From assembly GCF_030272615.1 (NCBI RefSeq), contig NC_081414.1, positions 809,571,069 through 809,635,068 on the forward strand: DNA of 64,000 nucleotides, given 5' to 3'. The translations under genes and the position numbers were made by a program. Shown in pieces: positions 23,194 to 36,269 of the stretch; position 1 is the stretch's first letter; every line of letters starts with the position of its first letter. The notes below the pieces were generated by a model. The model was given only the letters and a program-made list of their open reading frames with translations, searched no databases and had not been told where the DNA came from. This stretch comes from Cryptomeria japonica (lineage: Eukaryota > Streptophyta > Pinopsida > Cupressales > Cupressaceae).

Positions 23194-26100
23194 ATGGCTT
23201 CTTCATCTTCCGTTATTGAATTCATTGCAAACCCTACTATTGTGGAAAATATCAAGCGTCCTATACCAGTCTTTAAGATAATCCATAAGATATCTAAGTT
23301 AGATGACTCCATTGGTGCATTTTCAAAAATCCCGAAGGGAGTTGCATTTGTTGAAGACCCTAGGGCATACATTCACTGTAACATTGAAGATTTAGGGTCT
23401 GAGGATTTAAAGAGCATGTTCATGAATGTTATCATAGACAAACAAGGTTTAGTCAAACCGAAACACAAGATTGTGGAAGATTTAGGGTTCGTTGACATCC
23501 TTCACATGCCTGAATTTTCATATGAGATTGTCTGTTATGTTCTTAGTAGAATTCACGGTGAATTTTTATGGATGGACTTAGTTTTCAAAATCACTAAGGA
23601 AGAAATTGGGGTTGTTACAGGTTTACCTTCTATCGGCACTAGGCCTGAGAAGAAAAACAGAAATTCCAAACAAAGAGGTTATGAACTTAACCGACGCTAC
23701 ATCAGATAATAGATCACTCAGGGTTAGCGACATAACTGATAACAATGTCAAATATGCAAGTATGGTTATTGGATATAAGGTTGCACAAACTAATAGGTTG
23801 AATTATGTTTCTAGTCTATGCATTCATAGTGCTTATGAGATGATAATGAACAATGCTCAAATTGACATTTGTGAGTGGTTGAAAGATGAACTGTTAAAAT
23901 TTTTTGATAAGATCAAAGGTGATAAGAAGAGAACCTTCAAATTTGGTGATTGTGTGTTTAATGCTATACTTCTCAAAGGAGATTTCTGGTATAGACCACA
24001 AAGACTTTGCCTATGATATTTCTGTCGAAAAACATATTAAGGAGGCAATTACCGACATGGGTTCAGAAGGAGACAAGCAAGTAAAGGAATATTTCAAAAA
24101 CTTTCAAGCTAAAATGAAGAAAAGGGAAAGAATCCCTTAGAATATTGTTGATAAATATGACAAATAGATATGCTTTGTTATTAAGAGAGATGAAGTATGG
24201 ATGGAGGCAGCTAGACCTAGAACTGTCTGGGTAACTGAGATGGTTTATGAAGTGGATTCAAACATTCTGGAATCTTATGCCAAGATACTCCTAGATGCTC
24301 CATCGGAACCGACAAAGAAGATCTTTGGTAATGCTGAAACTATTGAAAAAGATGTTGAAATTCAAAAGCAGAGGAAGAAAAGAGACAAAATATTGAAAGA
24401 TGCTTCGAAGTTTGTTGAAGTTGCTACTAAGGGCTTATTGAAACTTGATCTAATGAGTGGTTTTGCTGCACAAGAAAGAAAATCAGAACAAAAACCGGTA
24501 GCACATATTTCTCTTGTGGCTACCTCATCCAACTTTGATAATGACAAGGCTGCAGAATTCAAAAGGGTGGATAGGAAGAAGAGAAAATCCTCATCGACAC
24601 CTGCTCCATCACCTAAGAAAACAAGTATTCTAAGAAAGAAACAATAGGCTGTGAGAGAGCCCAACGGTCCCAAGGAGAAGGTCACACAGAAGAAACGAGA
24701 ATAAAAGGTATCTGACACTCTTTCACCGGAAGAGCTTGTAAATGAAATAACTCAGGATGACAATCTTGGAAATGTTAGTAAGTTCTATCATTCTTTCAAA
24801 AATTCTGATAAGGATACTATTGAGGAGAGTATAATTTTGTACTTAGATATATATAAGAAAGTTCTTATTGAAGTCATTGATTTTCTCCCTAATGACTTAT
24901 ATCTGAGACTTGAAGCTAAGAGAATGTCTACTATGGAATTGGATAAGAAATTAAAGGTTGAAGCACTGTCAATTGTTCATCTAGTTAAATCTAGACAAGA
25001 AATTGATGAATTGATAGCTGAAGCTAACAAAACTGTTTTTGCAAGTGGTCGCCAGCAAGTAAGCCTCATGGTCAATAGAATAAAGGAAATAGCAGATGAG
25101 ACAACAAATAAATGGGACATTTTCTTTGTGGAGAAAGAGAAAAGAGAAGAAAAAGAAAGACAAAAGGTCGACAAATATTTTACTAATGTATACCAAAAAG
25201 GAGATAAAGGAAAGAATAAGGTTGGCAGTGTACCTAACTTCACAATAAAAGATAACTTGTCCCCACCGACTCAGGACACCCCACCTGCAGTAGCAGAGAT
25301 ACCAGTAGATGTGCAAAATCAGCCTGAAGAGAAGTCAGAGGAGGTGAAAGAAGATGATATTTATCCTGAGTCAAACATTCTAATCACAATGAATGTTGAC
25401 ACTTAGGACATCAATATTGTAATTGATAAGGAAATTGTTGAGGAAAAGAAATCAGAACCTATCAGAGTTGACACTCAACAAAATGTTGAGATACTGGAAG
25501 AAAAAGAACAAGAATAAACATAATCTAAACCAGTAGAGAATAAGAATGAAATTAAGGATGAGAATAAGGAAGTGGTTAAGGTGGCTGAACAGGTATCTGG
25601 AGAAGAGAAGAAACTTAATGCAGAACCTAACACTTCTCCTTGTACTTCTATTGTGGACTTCAGGCCGACAACTATCACTGATGTATTATTGGATTCTATA
25701 AAGAAAATAACCAAGTGCAATGCCTTAGCATTTAAGGCTATTGATGACTCTCTACCGATTTTGCAAATGATTGCACCAACGTGCAAGGTAGATCACATTG
25801 TTGGCTCAATAGGTAAATTGGACACATTGTCCAAATTCATTTCTTCTAACATTCAGTCTTTAGATAAAATAAATGAGGAAACTATTCAGGAAAGAGTAAA
25901 TAAAGAAAAAGAACAATTCTTTGATAAAACAATAAAGGATTGTAATCAGCAGATTGATTCATTGCTACCAGCATTGAATTCCACTATTTTGGAATATAAG
26001 GAATTGTACAGGGAAGCTTGCAAACCTCATCATTTAACAGAAGATATTGATGAAGAAATCAGGAAAACTCAGAAAGAGATTGATGACATTGCAGATAACA

Positions 26101-26387
26101 TGGTTGGTTCTTCAGAACTAACATCAATTTTGGATCAGGAAATGGCTATTCATGAAGAGAAAATTGAAAATTTGGAAAAAGAGAAAGCAAGGTTGAAGAT
26201 GAAAACCTAGGAGTTAAAGAATAAAATTGGTCCAAGATTGGATAATCTACTAACACATCAGAATGAACTATCAAAGGCAAAAATTCAAGGAGACAGATCA
26301 CCGGAACAACAAATGCACTATCTTACCGGGATGATCAGGTAGATTGAAGCAATAATTATAGACTACAGGTGTCTAGGTAATTTTTGA
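23194..26387 (+). pseudogene. ORF2 of element A: ~1,060-codon protein of unknown function
   Basis: I do not recognise this protein. The start at 23194 (MASSSSVIEFIANP) matches the starts in B, C and D. Segments in order: an N-terminal region with RAYIHCNIEDLGSEDLK; VLSRIHGEF; FKITKEEIGVVTGLP; KYASMVIGYKVAQTNRLN; ICEWLKDELL; KIKGDKKRTFKFGDC; an IKEAITDMGSEGDKQVKEYF segment; lysine-rich linkers; then long coiled coils to about 26210. Two frameshifts (23606-23710 and near 23950) and several stops disable it; from 23904 on it stays in one frame. No RT, integrase, protease or transposase motif is present. The ITKExIxVVTGLP block faintly recalls the helical motif of plant mobile domain or DUF1985 proteins, which is only an impression. 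Confidence 0.8.
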
Positions 26388-26530
26388 ATTTTTTTTGAGA
26401 CTTTTGACATCCTTTGTCATTAATGTAAGGCATGGTGACAAATGAACAGAAGGAGATCATTTGCTTAGGGGGAGCACTTTCAGTTTTGGATTTTAGTTTT
26501 TGATTTTTCTCATGAGTATTGCTATCAATG

Positions 26531-26544
26531 CCAAAGGGGGATAT
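26531..26544 (+). other. Polypurine tract of element A
   Basis: CCAAAGGGGGATAT directly precedes the 3' LTR and would prime plus-strand synthesis. The same AAAGGGGGAGAT sequence precedes the 3' LTRs of B and D on the minus strand. Confidence 0.8.
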
Positions 26545-27470
26545 TGTTGGCATTATACACTCAAATGAGAATGGTAGATGTTGTCATTGATGGAAACAAA
26601 GTGGCAACAAGGTTCAACAAGATTTCACAGGTTCAATAGGCAACAAACTTCACCTACCAACACCGACAGGTACTACAAGTCTTATTCACATAGACATCCA
26701 ATTTGCATCGATAGTAGATCATATCGGCATCCAAAGCCAACTTGGCAATAATATTGTTTATGTAATGTAAATTATAATTGTATGGCCTACATGATGTATT
26801 GTAAAGACTCATATATGTATGAGATCTTGTAGATCATTTGAAATGAAGTAGGTAATGAAATGTGTGTATGTAAGCGGTATATGTGATAAGATAGGGATAT
26901 GATATTGGATAATTGTATAAGAACATTGATGTGTTTATCTTGAGAGAGAATAAGAAGCAGAGAAGAGCATAGACTATTTTGTGTAAGAAGAATCATTTAC
27001 CAGCAAGGTTTTTGGCAGAGGTATCAAACAGAGCTTAAACCGGTACCAAATCCAGCATTGCAGATGTTATTTTAAAGTAGTACATTGTTATTGGATTTAA
27101 CCATCCAATTGTGTAGTCAGTGGGACTCCATTTTTGTTGTTGAGTAGTGAGCTCTAGGCAGTTGGCCTTCCTACATGTGCAGGCCCCTATTGTACTAAGT
27201 AATATTTATTCATATTGGCCAGTGAGTAAATATTGTGGGTCACAAATCCCATCGAGGTTTTTCCCACATTGGGTTTCCTCATCAAAATATCTATGTTATA
27301 GTGTGCATTGATGTTGATTCTTTTGTTTCTCTTTATTGCATTATTATTTTCTTACATGTATATTAAGTTCAATTATAGGATTGCAAATAAGTTTAAATCT
27401 TTCATCTACCGGTTAGACATTGATTCACTCCCCCCTCTCAGTGTCTTTGGGATTAACCAAGTATCTAACA
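26545..27470 (+). repeat. 3' LTR of element A
   Basis: 926 bp; matches the 5' LTR along its length with many scattered substitutions, so the insertion is not recent. Confidence 0.9.
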
Positions 27471-27720
27471 GATCTATCTTAACTTTGAAGTGTCTTCCCA
27501 TTAGATATGGACTCTATTGTTTGACTGCATGAAGAATAGATAACATCTTCTCATAAATAGGCTTTAGTTGACTCTTACCTTTTAATTGACGACTCTCAAA
27601 AGAAATGGTCTAGCCATCCTGCATGAGGACATCTCCAATACCATTTCCTAAAGCATCACATTCCACAATAAAATCCTTGGTGAAGTTAGGCATAGTGATA
27701 ACTAGAGTAGTACACATAAC
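27471..27720 (-). pseudogene. Gypsy pol relic E, RNase H piece 2
   Basis: The minus strand reads TMPNFTKDFIVECDALG, FESRQLKGKSQLKPIYEK and LSILHAVK, the RNase H domain of a chromovirus-like gypsy pol that degrades the RNA template. A stop replaces the residue before TISFES. It is bounded by element B on the right and element A on the left, and joins in sense with 55435-55793 before it and 20699-20865 after it. Confidence 0.88.
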
Positions 27721-28690
27721 TGTTGGAATCAGGGATCACTAAGAGGGGGGCTGAATCAGTGATCTACTAGATAGAAGATTTTCAAACTTAACTTTCAACC
27801 ACTAGATGCAAACACTAAGAATTGAAATGCAAAAATATGAAACAAACAACCACAAGATCATGACATCGATATTTTTACATGGAAACCCAAATGGGAAAAA
27901 CCACGGTGGGATTTGAAACCACAATATTATTCCACTATGGTCAATAGAAAAACAATATTACAAAATGGGAATGCACCGGAATTCAGGCACACTGCCTAGA
28001 GTTCACTACTTATTTACAATAACCCAAAAGGCTACAACCCTCGGGGAAGTCTCACAGACTTACAAAGTTGTAATAGTGATGAATTACAATGTATGAACTC
28101 TAAAATAGAATCTACAATTCCTGTATGAGTTCCTGTTGAGTGTTGGATACACTAACTAGATCACCTTCTCTGTTATGCTTTGTTCTACCCTGTACTATGT
28201 CTTAGTCAACTACCAAATCAAGAATGCCCAGATGAAACTGCACCAAAATGGATTCTCGATCACCTCCTTCTCACATACAATCACACCATACACCATTTAA
28301 AGATCACCCACACAAAACTTATATAGTGGCAACCACAAAAGAGGTTATTTACCATGTTGGCCTGAAGGTGTAACGTGTAGTCACATGTCATCTTGATCGG
28401 ATCCAAAAAGATAAGTGTGATTCACCAAAACAATAGAAAAATGATGTGTCCATGTCAACCCAATCAACAAGAACTCAATTCAATGCATTGCAATCACCAA
28501 AAAGCTTTTAGACCCAAGAATGCTCTATCCTTTCTGAAATACTGGTTAATCAGCTACTGCTTAATACCCACTTCTGTATAAGAAGAATCACGACCGTCAG
28601 ATCAAATTTATATGGAGAGTTTCTATCAATGACAACCCTAAACCAATAATTAGTCACCAAAAACCACCAGATTAGTGCCAATTGCCAACA
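27721..28690 (-). repeat. 3' LTR of element B (970 bp)
   Basis: Starts TGTTGGAATC and ends TTGCCAACA on the plus strand. A purine tract (minus AAAGGGGGAGAT) adjoins at 28691-28702. It carries ACTAAGAGGGGGGCTGAATC near its outer end. Confidence 0.9.
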
Positions 28691-28959
28691 ATCTCCCCCT
28701 TTGGCATTGATGGAAACACTCGTGAAAAATAACTAAGTGTTGAGTACTGTACACCAGTTCAAAAGAATCAAAATAATTTCTAAGGCTCCCCCTTAGACAA
28801 AGAATTCCACTCTCCAATACTATACATTTTTCACTGTTCCCCTCCCCCTTTGACATCAATGCCAAAGATGGGGTGTTGTCCTAAACAAAGATATTTACAA
28901 ATACTTGAAGAGGTCAACATAAATAGTCTTCAAAAGTCCTAGGTGAGTATCTCACCCAC

Positions 28960-31900
28960 TCTTCAAGTTATCCAAAACTGTGACGAATGCACTAAATACA
29001 GTAGCATGAATTTTTAACTCTCTTAGGTCAGATAACATAGGCCGAGCCATCTCCTTCATACAATCCACCTTATTACTTAATATGGTGTCCAACTAGGTGG
29101 CAATCAGGTTCCAGAGTTCACCTACTCTTCTCAAAATTTTGTCTTGTCCACTTGAAGGCTTGAGATCTGATCATTTAGAGCTATAATATTCCCTTCAATA
29201 CTTCTGGTTAATGTTACATTTGGATCAAAAGACTGAGAAATACTAGCAAGCTTAACCTGACAAACACCTATTTGTTTATCTATATCTATAGTGAATTTGG
29301 GAAAAATTAGGCAAGATTTGTACAATTTAATGACTTCTAACAATGTGTCAGAAATAATCTGCAATCTCTTATTTAGTCTTACTCTATCATCCTCTATCAT
29401 CTTCCAGAATGTTTGCTTCCTAACATCCTTGAATTTATCCAAAACTTTTTGTGTAGCAGTCTTCTCCCAAGAATCAAAACTGGTATTTACACTATTAATT
29501 AATTGTAACAATTTGCCAAAGGGGCTATTATTAGAATCTATCTATACATTAGGAGCCACCTTATGCAAAATATCTACTGACAACAAAATTATCTTTTTAT
29601 CTTCAGATTCTAACTTCACCAAATCTTTCCTGGCCTAGGCTTGCACATCAGTTGCAAGCATAAGCTTCTCTGTAGGAGATATCTTTCCAAGATAAACAAC
29701 ACCATCAAGATTGATAGGGATTTGAGGTGGGGTCCCTGTAACTAGAGGAGTGACAATTGTCAGGTCAACTACTCCTTTATCTTTATCAACCTTGGTAACC
29801 TTAGCCTCGATAGACACATCATCCTTCTTCTTTTCACCATATCCTTGACCTTTTGCACTGGTGTTGCCACTTGGTGTAGTATCAACCTATTGGATCTCAA
29901 GGGTTGCAAATTTGTCCACCACCGGAGGAGCATCACCTATCTCAACATCAATTGTATTATTACCTTTATCTTCCAGTTGATCCTTAGTCTAAGTCTCAAC
30001 CTTCTGACTTCTAGAAACACCTTGCTTCTCTTCCGACTGAGATGGTTTGAATTCATCCTTGTACATAGGGTCATTTTGAATTATCTTTTTCCATGTCTCC
30101 TCATTTCTTTCCTCACCTCTTCCACATTACCAATCATCAATCTGTTAATCATGTTCTTGCTTTAGAATTCCTTCTTATTCGCTTCCTCAATCAGCCTCTT
30201 GGCTTCATCATGAGTAATACAAGTACAAATATTTACTAGCTCTCTCTCCTTCATTTCTCTATCAATCTTACTTGCATTCATTCTTCTTGCATATATAAGG
30301 CTATACAATCCTTTTGGAATGGTCTTCTCCAATTCAATTAATGTTTTGCTAAAATTGGGTAAATATATTACAACTACTTCCTCAATCTTTCTTTGATCAA
30401 CTTCATCTAAATTCTCATAACAAGCTCCAATATTATTTAAATTTCCATCCATAATTATTTCATCAATTAATTGATCTTCTGATAAAAGAGGAACAATTGT
30501 GTACTTACCTTGTATGTTACCATAATCGATGTCTTTGTCAAGTTGACTTTTGACCTGTCTACCTCTTTTGGATCTTTAGGTAGGAGTAGGATCAAATTTT
30601 GCCTTCTTGCTTTGTTGGGCTCCACTGGACTATGGCTTCCTTACCACTCTCACAAACTCTCCTTTCTTCTTTACCTTTCCTGCATCTTCCTTAGACTCTA
30701 TTTTTGAAGCCACCACAGATACTACAACATAGGTTCTTTTAGGCTTCTCCTTTTGCTTCAACACACCTTTCTCAAATGGGCTAGGTTTAGCAGATTGTGC
30801 CACCAGAGTAGGAGCAGACTTGATTTCATTTGGTTTGACCTTGGAGGGAATTGGATCAACCTTAGGTTTCTTGGTTTCCTCTTTGGCCTCTTTTTGTGCA
30901 TGTCTATCCTTTTCCTTCTTCACCTCCTCTTGGGTGAAACCCATTTGAGCAGCCACTTCCTCTGTCATATTAGTAACTTTCCTCTTCCGGGTAGGTGCAG
31001 TGAATTACATGTGTAAGTTGACATCCTTCTCATTGAAAGTCCCAAATATCCCTTCCTTGGGATCCACTGGTTGACTCATAAGATGTTGGGCATATGCCTC
31101 AAGTGTAACAGAGTCAACTTCGTACCCTATGGGCATGATCCATACAATTCTAGGCTCCACTACTTCCATTAGGCACTAATCCTTGTCGACCATGAAGCAA
31201 ATGGTTTGCTCATATTTTTCAACTAACTCCTTAGGGATCCTTTCCCTACTCTTCATTGCAGCTTGGAAGGTTTTGAAATATCTCTTGAGAGAAAATATTC
31301 CCATGGTTGCATCTCCAACTCCCTATAATCCTTCTTTGATCTACATGGCCATCGGTTTGTCATAAGCCCATTGGACCTTTCCTTTTATACCAAGTATCTC
31401 ATTCATGAAGTATAAAGCTAAGCAAAAAAGAAGTGTACCATATTTGAATGTGTTCTTATTATCCTATTTGATCTTCTTCAGATTTCTCAACAGCTCATTT
31501 AGGAGGGTAGTACATAGGTCATACCTTTTGTCTTCCTTAAGTATCTTGTATGCAGAGTATATGGTAGTACCAGAGACAAAGTTGTACCTTCTTGACTAGT
31601 AAACCTTTTAACCAACTGCTATTGATGCAAATTTTACATCATTCTCTAGAATGTCATTAATGGTCATCGGTCTTCTATCAAAATTTGAGCCAGTGGTGTC
31701 TATCACTGTGTCATTTGATACTTTCCTCAGGTTGGGTACCTCATGGGTTTCAGCTTGGCCTATCACAACTCGAATCGCCTTATTGGTGATCTTATGCACC
31801 CTGTCAAGACATATAAACTCATTATGAACTCAGCTAATAATGTACCAGATCCACTCAGCTTCACTGAACAACGAAAAATGCACAAATTGTGAGAAACCCT

Positions 31901-32177
31901 TGTCTTGAAGCACCATGTACTCAGGTTTGAGATTTCCCAAACCATTAGCCAAATATTTGTTGTAAAGATATAGCATGTCTGCACTTCCAAGCTCCTCAAG
32001 ATCATAGTGAATGTAAGCCCTGATATCTTCATTATGAAGCATGTCGTAGGGCACCGATGAGAATTCACCTTCCGGACCGTCCTCAACCGACTTGAAAGGG
32101 CGTTTCTTAAAAATAGGTTAGGAAATATCTTTAATCTCAACCACCAATGGGGTAGAAATACCAGAAGCTAAATCCAT
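28960..32177 (-). pseudogene. ORF2 of element B, unknown protein
   Basis: This is the counterpart of ORF2 in A. The start at 32177 reads MDLASGISTPLVVEIKDI. It keeps RAYIHYDLEELGSADM (about 32025), VHNEFICLDRVHKITNKAI and NDVKFASIAVG (to 31608), then lysine- and proline-rich linkers (about 30970-30630), a RRMNASKIDREMKERELVNI block (about 30290) and coiled coil down to about 29131. One frame holds from 32177 to about 30160; a frameshift lies between 30160 and 29817. At least seven in-frame stops are present. The C-terminal boundary is approximate. Its function is unknown and no enzyme motif is seen. Confidence 0.78.
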
Positions 32178-32576
32178 TTTGAATGCTAGGGTTTGTGAAA
32201 ATACAAAGCCTGAACAGATAAATACCTTCCTTCACAACCAGGCACTGAGATTCACTTTGGAGTCATTGAAATCGTTGTACAAATAGCCAAATCACTTTTC
32301 TCTCTTCTCTGCTCTATTCACTTGATGGCATTGTGACAAATGAAACTTTGAAATGCATTTTTATCCTTCAAAAACCTAATTTTCACTATAATAAATGCAG
32401 CCAGTTACCAAATATTTCATGAAGTCGCATACCAAAGTAACAAATCTTTTCAGAAACTTACAAATAACATTTACACATATGATTTAAGCATTCTACAACC
32501 TTTCAGAATTGATTGCAGACCATCAAAGAAGGGGCTCTTAGAATCTGTATAAAAGCTCCCCCTAAGGCATAAAGCC

Positions 32577-33780
32577 CTAGTTACCGGATGAAGATCCTGC
32601 ACCGGATTCAGGTGCAGACCCATTATCAACTTTAGATTCATCCTTTTTAACCCACATCTTCTCATGCTTGTCTTTGATCTCTTCTATCTTTGTTTTTCCC
32701 TTCTCATCTAATTTTCGCTTGTCTGTCAAAATATTATTCTTGCTTTTGCAGTACTTTGCAATGTGACTGGTTTTGTTGCATGCACGACAAACAACATTAT
32801 TCTGCATATGTATGAAGTTCATCTGATTTTGTCTTGTCCCGCATTGATTAGAGATATGTCCAAACATCCCACAAGCATAGCATCTTTTGTTTTGGAAGTT
32901 ATTCATTACTACTCTACACATATTTGACTTGTGACCAAAATTATTGCATATGAAACACTGGCCGATAAAGGTAGGAGCATTATTCATGTTATTCATTCCA
33001 TTATTCATCCTACTTCTGCATTGATTTTTCATATGACCAAATTTATTGCAAGTAAATAATCTACCATTTAATTTATGAGAATTAGGTTGCCTTATGGGAG
33101 AATTCTTTCTCTTATTTTGATCAGGTTTAGCATTGCCTTGTCTAGATTAGGAGAATTCACCTTTCTCAAATCCAAGTCCTCGCATGTCCTTCCCATGTCT
33201 CTGACTCTTCAACATCTCATCAAGCCTTGTTGAGTTATCTTTGAATTTGTCTTTATATTCATTAGCAACAACAAGTTCATCTCTTAGGGTAGCAACCTGT
33301 CTTTCAAGTTCCTGACCATTATTCCTTGATTGAGTCAGCTCAAGCTTCAGCTGATCATTCTCAGAGGTAAGCTTGAATCATTCATCTTCTCTTTCCTTCA
33401 GTGATTATGCTAGATTCTCTTCATTCTTCTTCCAGTCCTCAATCTCTTTAGTCAGCCTCATCACAATGGATTGCATCTCATTCTTCAAAGCAACATTATC
33501 TCTTTCAAGCTTGTTAACTTCATCAGCTTTATTCTAGTATTCCATGATCTGATCTTCTTTCTCCTTCATCTTGTCCATCAGTTCTTTCCTCTTGTCTCTA
33601 GAATTATTCACTTGATCCTTCAGGTCACTGATGAAATCAACAACAACATTCAAGTTCTTCCTCAAGGTGCAAGTCTCATTTCTAGTTGCATCAAGATCCT
33701 CAAGTACCACATTGAGTTGTCTCTGAAAACCATAAACCATTGAATCAATCTCCTATACCTTCCTCAAGTAGTTAAGATTC
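32577..33780 (-). pseudogene. ORF1 of element B: coiled coil plus CCHC knuckles
   Basis: The N-terminal part (33740-33534 and beyond) is heptad-rich coiled coil. Zinc knuckles follow: one with its first Cys lost (TCNKFGHMKNQC, about 33040), then CFICNNFGHKSNMC, CYACGMFGHISNQC and CRACNKTSHIAKYC between 33032 and 32740. A lysine-rich tail with KIEEIKDKHEKMWVKKDE ends at 32577. It would bind element RNA, as gag nucleocapsids do. A capsid domain is not recognised. Several stops disable the N-terminal half. The priming site and 5' LTR lie just upstream. Confidence 0.8.
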
Positions 33781-33794
33781 CTTAGAGGTACACA

Positions 33795-33808
33795 ACTCTG
33801 ATACCAAT
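33795..33808 (-). other. Primer binding site of element B
   Basis: The minus strand reads ATTGGTATCAGAGT immediately inside the 5' LTR, a near-perfect initiator tRNA-Met site. Confidence 0.85.
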
Positions 33809-34437
33809 TGTTGCAATAAGGGATCATTGAGAGGGAGGGGGGTGAATCTATGATCTACCAAATAGAAAATTTTCAAACTTAACTTTCAACCACTAGATGC
33901 AAACACTAAGAACTAAAATGTAGAAACATGAAAAAAACAACCACAACATCATAACACTGGTATTTTTATGTGGAAATCCAAATGGGAAAAACCATGGTGA
34001 TATTTGAAGCCACAATGTTATTCCACTATGGCTAGTAGCAAAACAATATTATAAAATGGAAATGCACATGCATTCAAGCACACTGACAAGAGATCACTGC
34101 TCAATTACAATAACCCGGAAGGCTACAACCCTTAGGGAAGTCTCACTGACTTACAAAGTTGTTACAATGATGAATTACAATGTATAAATTCTGAAATAGC
34201 ATTTGCTATGTTTGGATGAGTTTCGGTTGAGTGTTGGATACACTAACTAGACCACCTTCTCTATTCTGCTATGTTCTACCCTGTACTTTGTCTCAGTCAG
34301 CTACCGGATCAAGAATGCGCACGTGAAACTATGCCAAAATGGATTCTCAATCACATCTCGCTCACATACAGTCACACCATACACCAAAAATATCACCCAC
34401 ACCAAAATTATATACCAACAACCACAAAATAGGTTCT
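33809..34437 (-). repeat. 5' LTR of element B, piece 1
   Basis: TGTTGCAATAAGGGATCATT onward matches 27721-28345 of the left LTR. It stops at the Tat target duplication GTTCT (34433-34437). Confidence 0.9.
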
Positions 34438-36097
34438 TGTAACGTCATAAATTGTATGCACTTGCTAAAGCAGTACAATTTAACACCTAGTTTAGCACCC
34501 GCCTTGGCGCAGTTGCATTTTGCATTACATTTCCCCTTTAGCACTTAATTAATCAAATTAATTAGGTCTAAAGGTTCTATTTCATCATTTTCCACATCAT
34601 AAAGTCGGGCCCTTTCATTAAAGCGTGCCCCTTTCATTTTATTCTTCCAATACATCACTTAATCAAAAACCCTAATTAGGCCCTATTCTGAGCTTGGGGG
34701 TTTGATTTCGGGGGTCAAAACATCTCGAAATCACCTGTAACTTCGGGATTCTCTCTAAAATCATCATATCTGACGGCCCTAAAAATTTGGTGAAAAGTTG
34801 TCAGGACCGTGGCGCCCGGAGTGCACACGGTCCCGGACATTTTTCCCGAAATTTTAGGAGCGCGATCCAATCATAAAATAAAGCTTAACCCCAAGAAATT
34901 GGCGGGATATTCAATCTCTAGGTCGGCCAAAAGTTGGAATTAAGACCTAGGGTTTCATACATAAGAGCTCTCTTTCTTCATTTGAAGGGATCCGATTTTT
35001 GTTTTCAGAAACCTCATATGCAGCGAAAGAGCAGATCTTTGAAGACTTCAACAACATTCAACATCCCTCTATCAAGCATTTATCAATTCCATTCATCCAT
35101 TTAGGGCTTGGAAGACATTGAAGAACAATAGGAGATTACCGACTGAAGATTGGCTTGTACTCCTCCCTTGAGGGTTGGGTATGATTTCATGTTGTTTTCA
35201 TGTCTTTGCATAAGCTTCAATATCTCATTTATTCATGCTTTAGATCACTTTGCATCTTGATTTAGAGCATTTACATTATCATTAACAAGCAATTAGGGTT
35301 TACTTTCTAGGTTGCTCTAGTTTGCTTACTTGCATTTTAGATCTTGCACACACACAAGGTCTGCACACACATTACTTTTACAATACAACTTGGCTATTCG
35401 TGGAGGTGGAAATCACTGAAGCGGGGGTTTGACTAAGGCAAAACCCTATATAGCCACCCAAAACACCTTTTTCAGATATAAGTGCAGGTTTCGAGACTCA
35501 GACGACGCCGTAGGTTGCAAATCCGAAAAATGCAGGTCGAGACAGCACCCCACACCAAATTGCAGAGCAGAATACCAGGACAGGGGCGTGGGGCGCCCTG
35601 GTCCTGTCAGGACAGGGGCGTTGGGCGCCCTGGTCCCTGGGACAGAGGCGCTAGGCGCCCTGGTCCTCCTGACAGACAACATTTCAGACAGTTTTCCAGA
35701 GTGCAAAACAGTGGTTTCAGGTGCAGTTTCAGGTGCAGAATCAGGACAGTGGCGCCCACGCCCCCGTCCTGAACATTTCCACTCAGATTTTGACTCCGGG
35801 TACGCATTTGCATTCTTGTCTTATCTTTGTATTTATAGCTTTCCATTTTTTAAGTTCAATTCTGCAATCTTGTTATTAGTTCATACTTGCATTTTAGGGT
35901 TAGGAATTGGACTTGCATAATCTTACCTTTCAATTACAACAAAGGAATAGAAACCCTAATAGGTAGCCCATGGCTCTCTCTTTCACAAAAAGAAGTAGCC
36001 AATTGTGTGATACCTCTAGGCTCTTTCGTATTCCGTAATGTGTGACAAGAGGTAGGATTAGGACATGATAACCTAGTCTCGCTTTTTCCCTCACACA
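34438..36097 (+). repeat. 5' LTR of the Tat element
   Basis: 1,660 bp. Notable parts: a GGACCGTG...CACACGGTCC inverted repeat (34803-34834) and three GGCGCCCTGGTCC boxes at 35595-35665. The short ORFs inside (35429-35920 and neighbours) are chance frames. Confidence 0.95.
35575..35672. repeat. GGCGCC tandem modules in the 5' LTR
   Basis: Three irregular units of about 35 bp carry GGACAGGGGCG or GGACAGAGGCG followed by GGGCGCCCTGGTCC or AGGCGCCCTGGTCC. CCTGTCAGG palindromes join them. The same array is in the 3' LTR at 46628-46725 with several C/T and G/A changes. Confidence 0.85.
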
Positions 36098-36269
36098 TTT
36101 TGGTGAACCCGACGTGAATCTATCATTGCTTCTTCTTGCATTGCATTTGTTAGATCTAGATCTAGATTTAGTGTGTTTTCATTTCATTTTCATTAAAAAG
36201 AGAAAAAAAAAAAAAAGAGTGTGTTTCTTTGCATTGTGTGTTTAAATTTCATGAAACTTTTATTTCAAA
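36098..36269 (+). other. Priming site and leader of the Tat element
   Basis: TTTTGGTGAACCCGACGTG follows the LTR. TGGTGAACCCGACG is the likely primer binding site; I did not assign the tRNA. The rest of the leader is T-rich with an A-run near 36200. Confidence 0.7.

Larger units (their letters stand above)
20866..27470 (+). mobile_element. LTR element A, coding but without pol (6,605 bp)
   Basis: Two LTRs (20866-21788 and 26545-27470) start TGTTGGCATTATACACTC and end TATCTAACA. They are flanked by a perfect 5-bp duplication GATCT (20861-20865 and 27471-27475). A priming-site variant TGTATTAGAGC follows the 5' LTR and a purine tract CAAAGGGGGATAT precedes the 3' LTR. The interior holds ORF1 (coiled coil and CCHC knuckles) and a long ORF2 of unknown type, with no protease, RT or integrase. 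It interrupts the gypsy relic E. It is the plus-strand member of the A-D family. Confidence 0.92.

Noticed and set aside
35429-35920. 163-codon ORF and overlapping ORFs in the Tat LTR
   Set aside because: They lie within an LTR, overlap in several frames on both strands because of the GC-rich repeats, and the 3' LTR copy carries a different-length frame.
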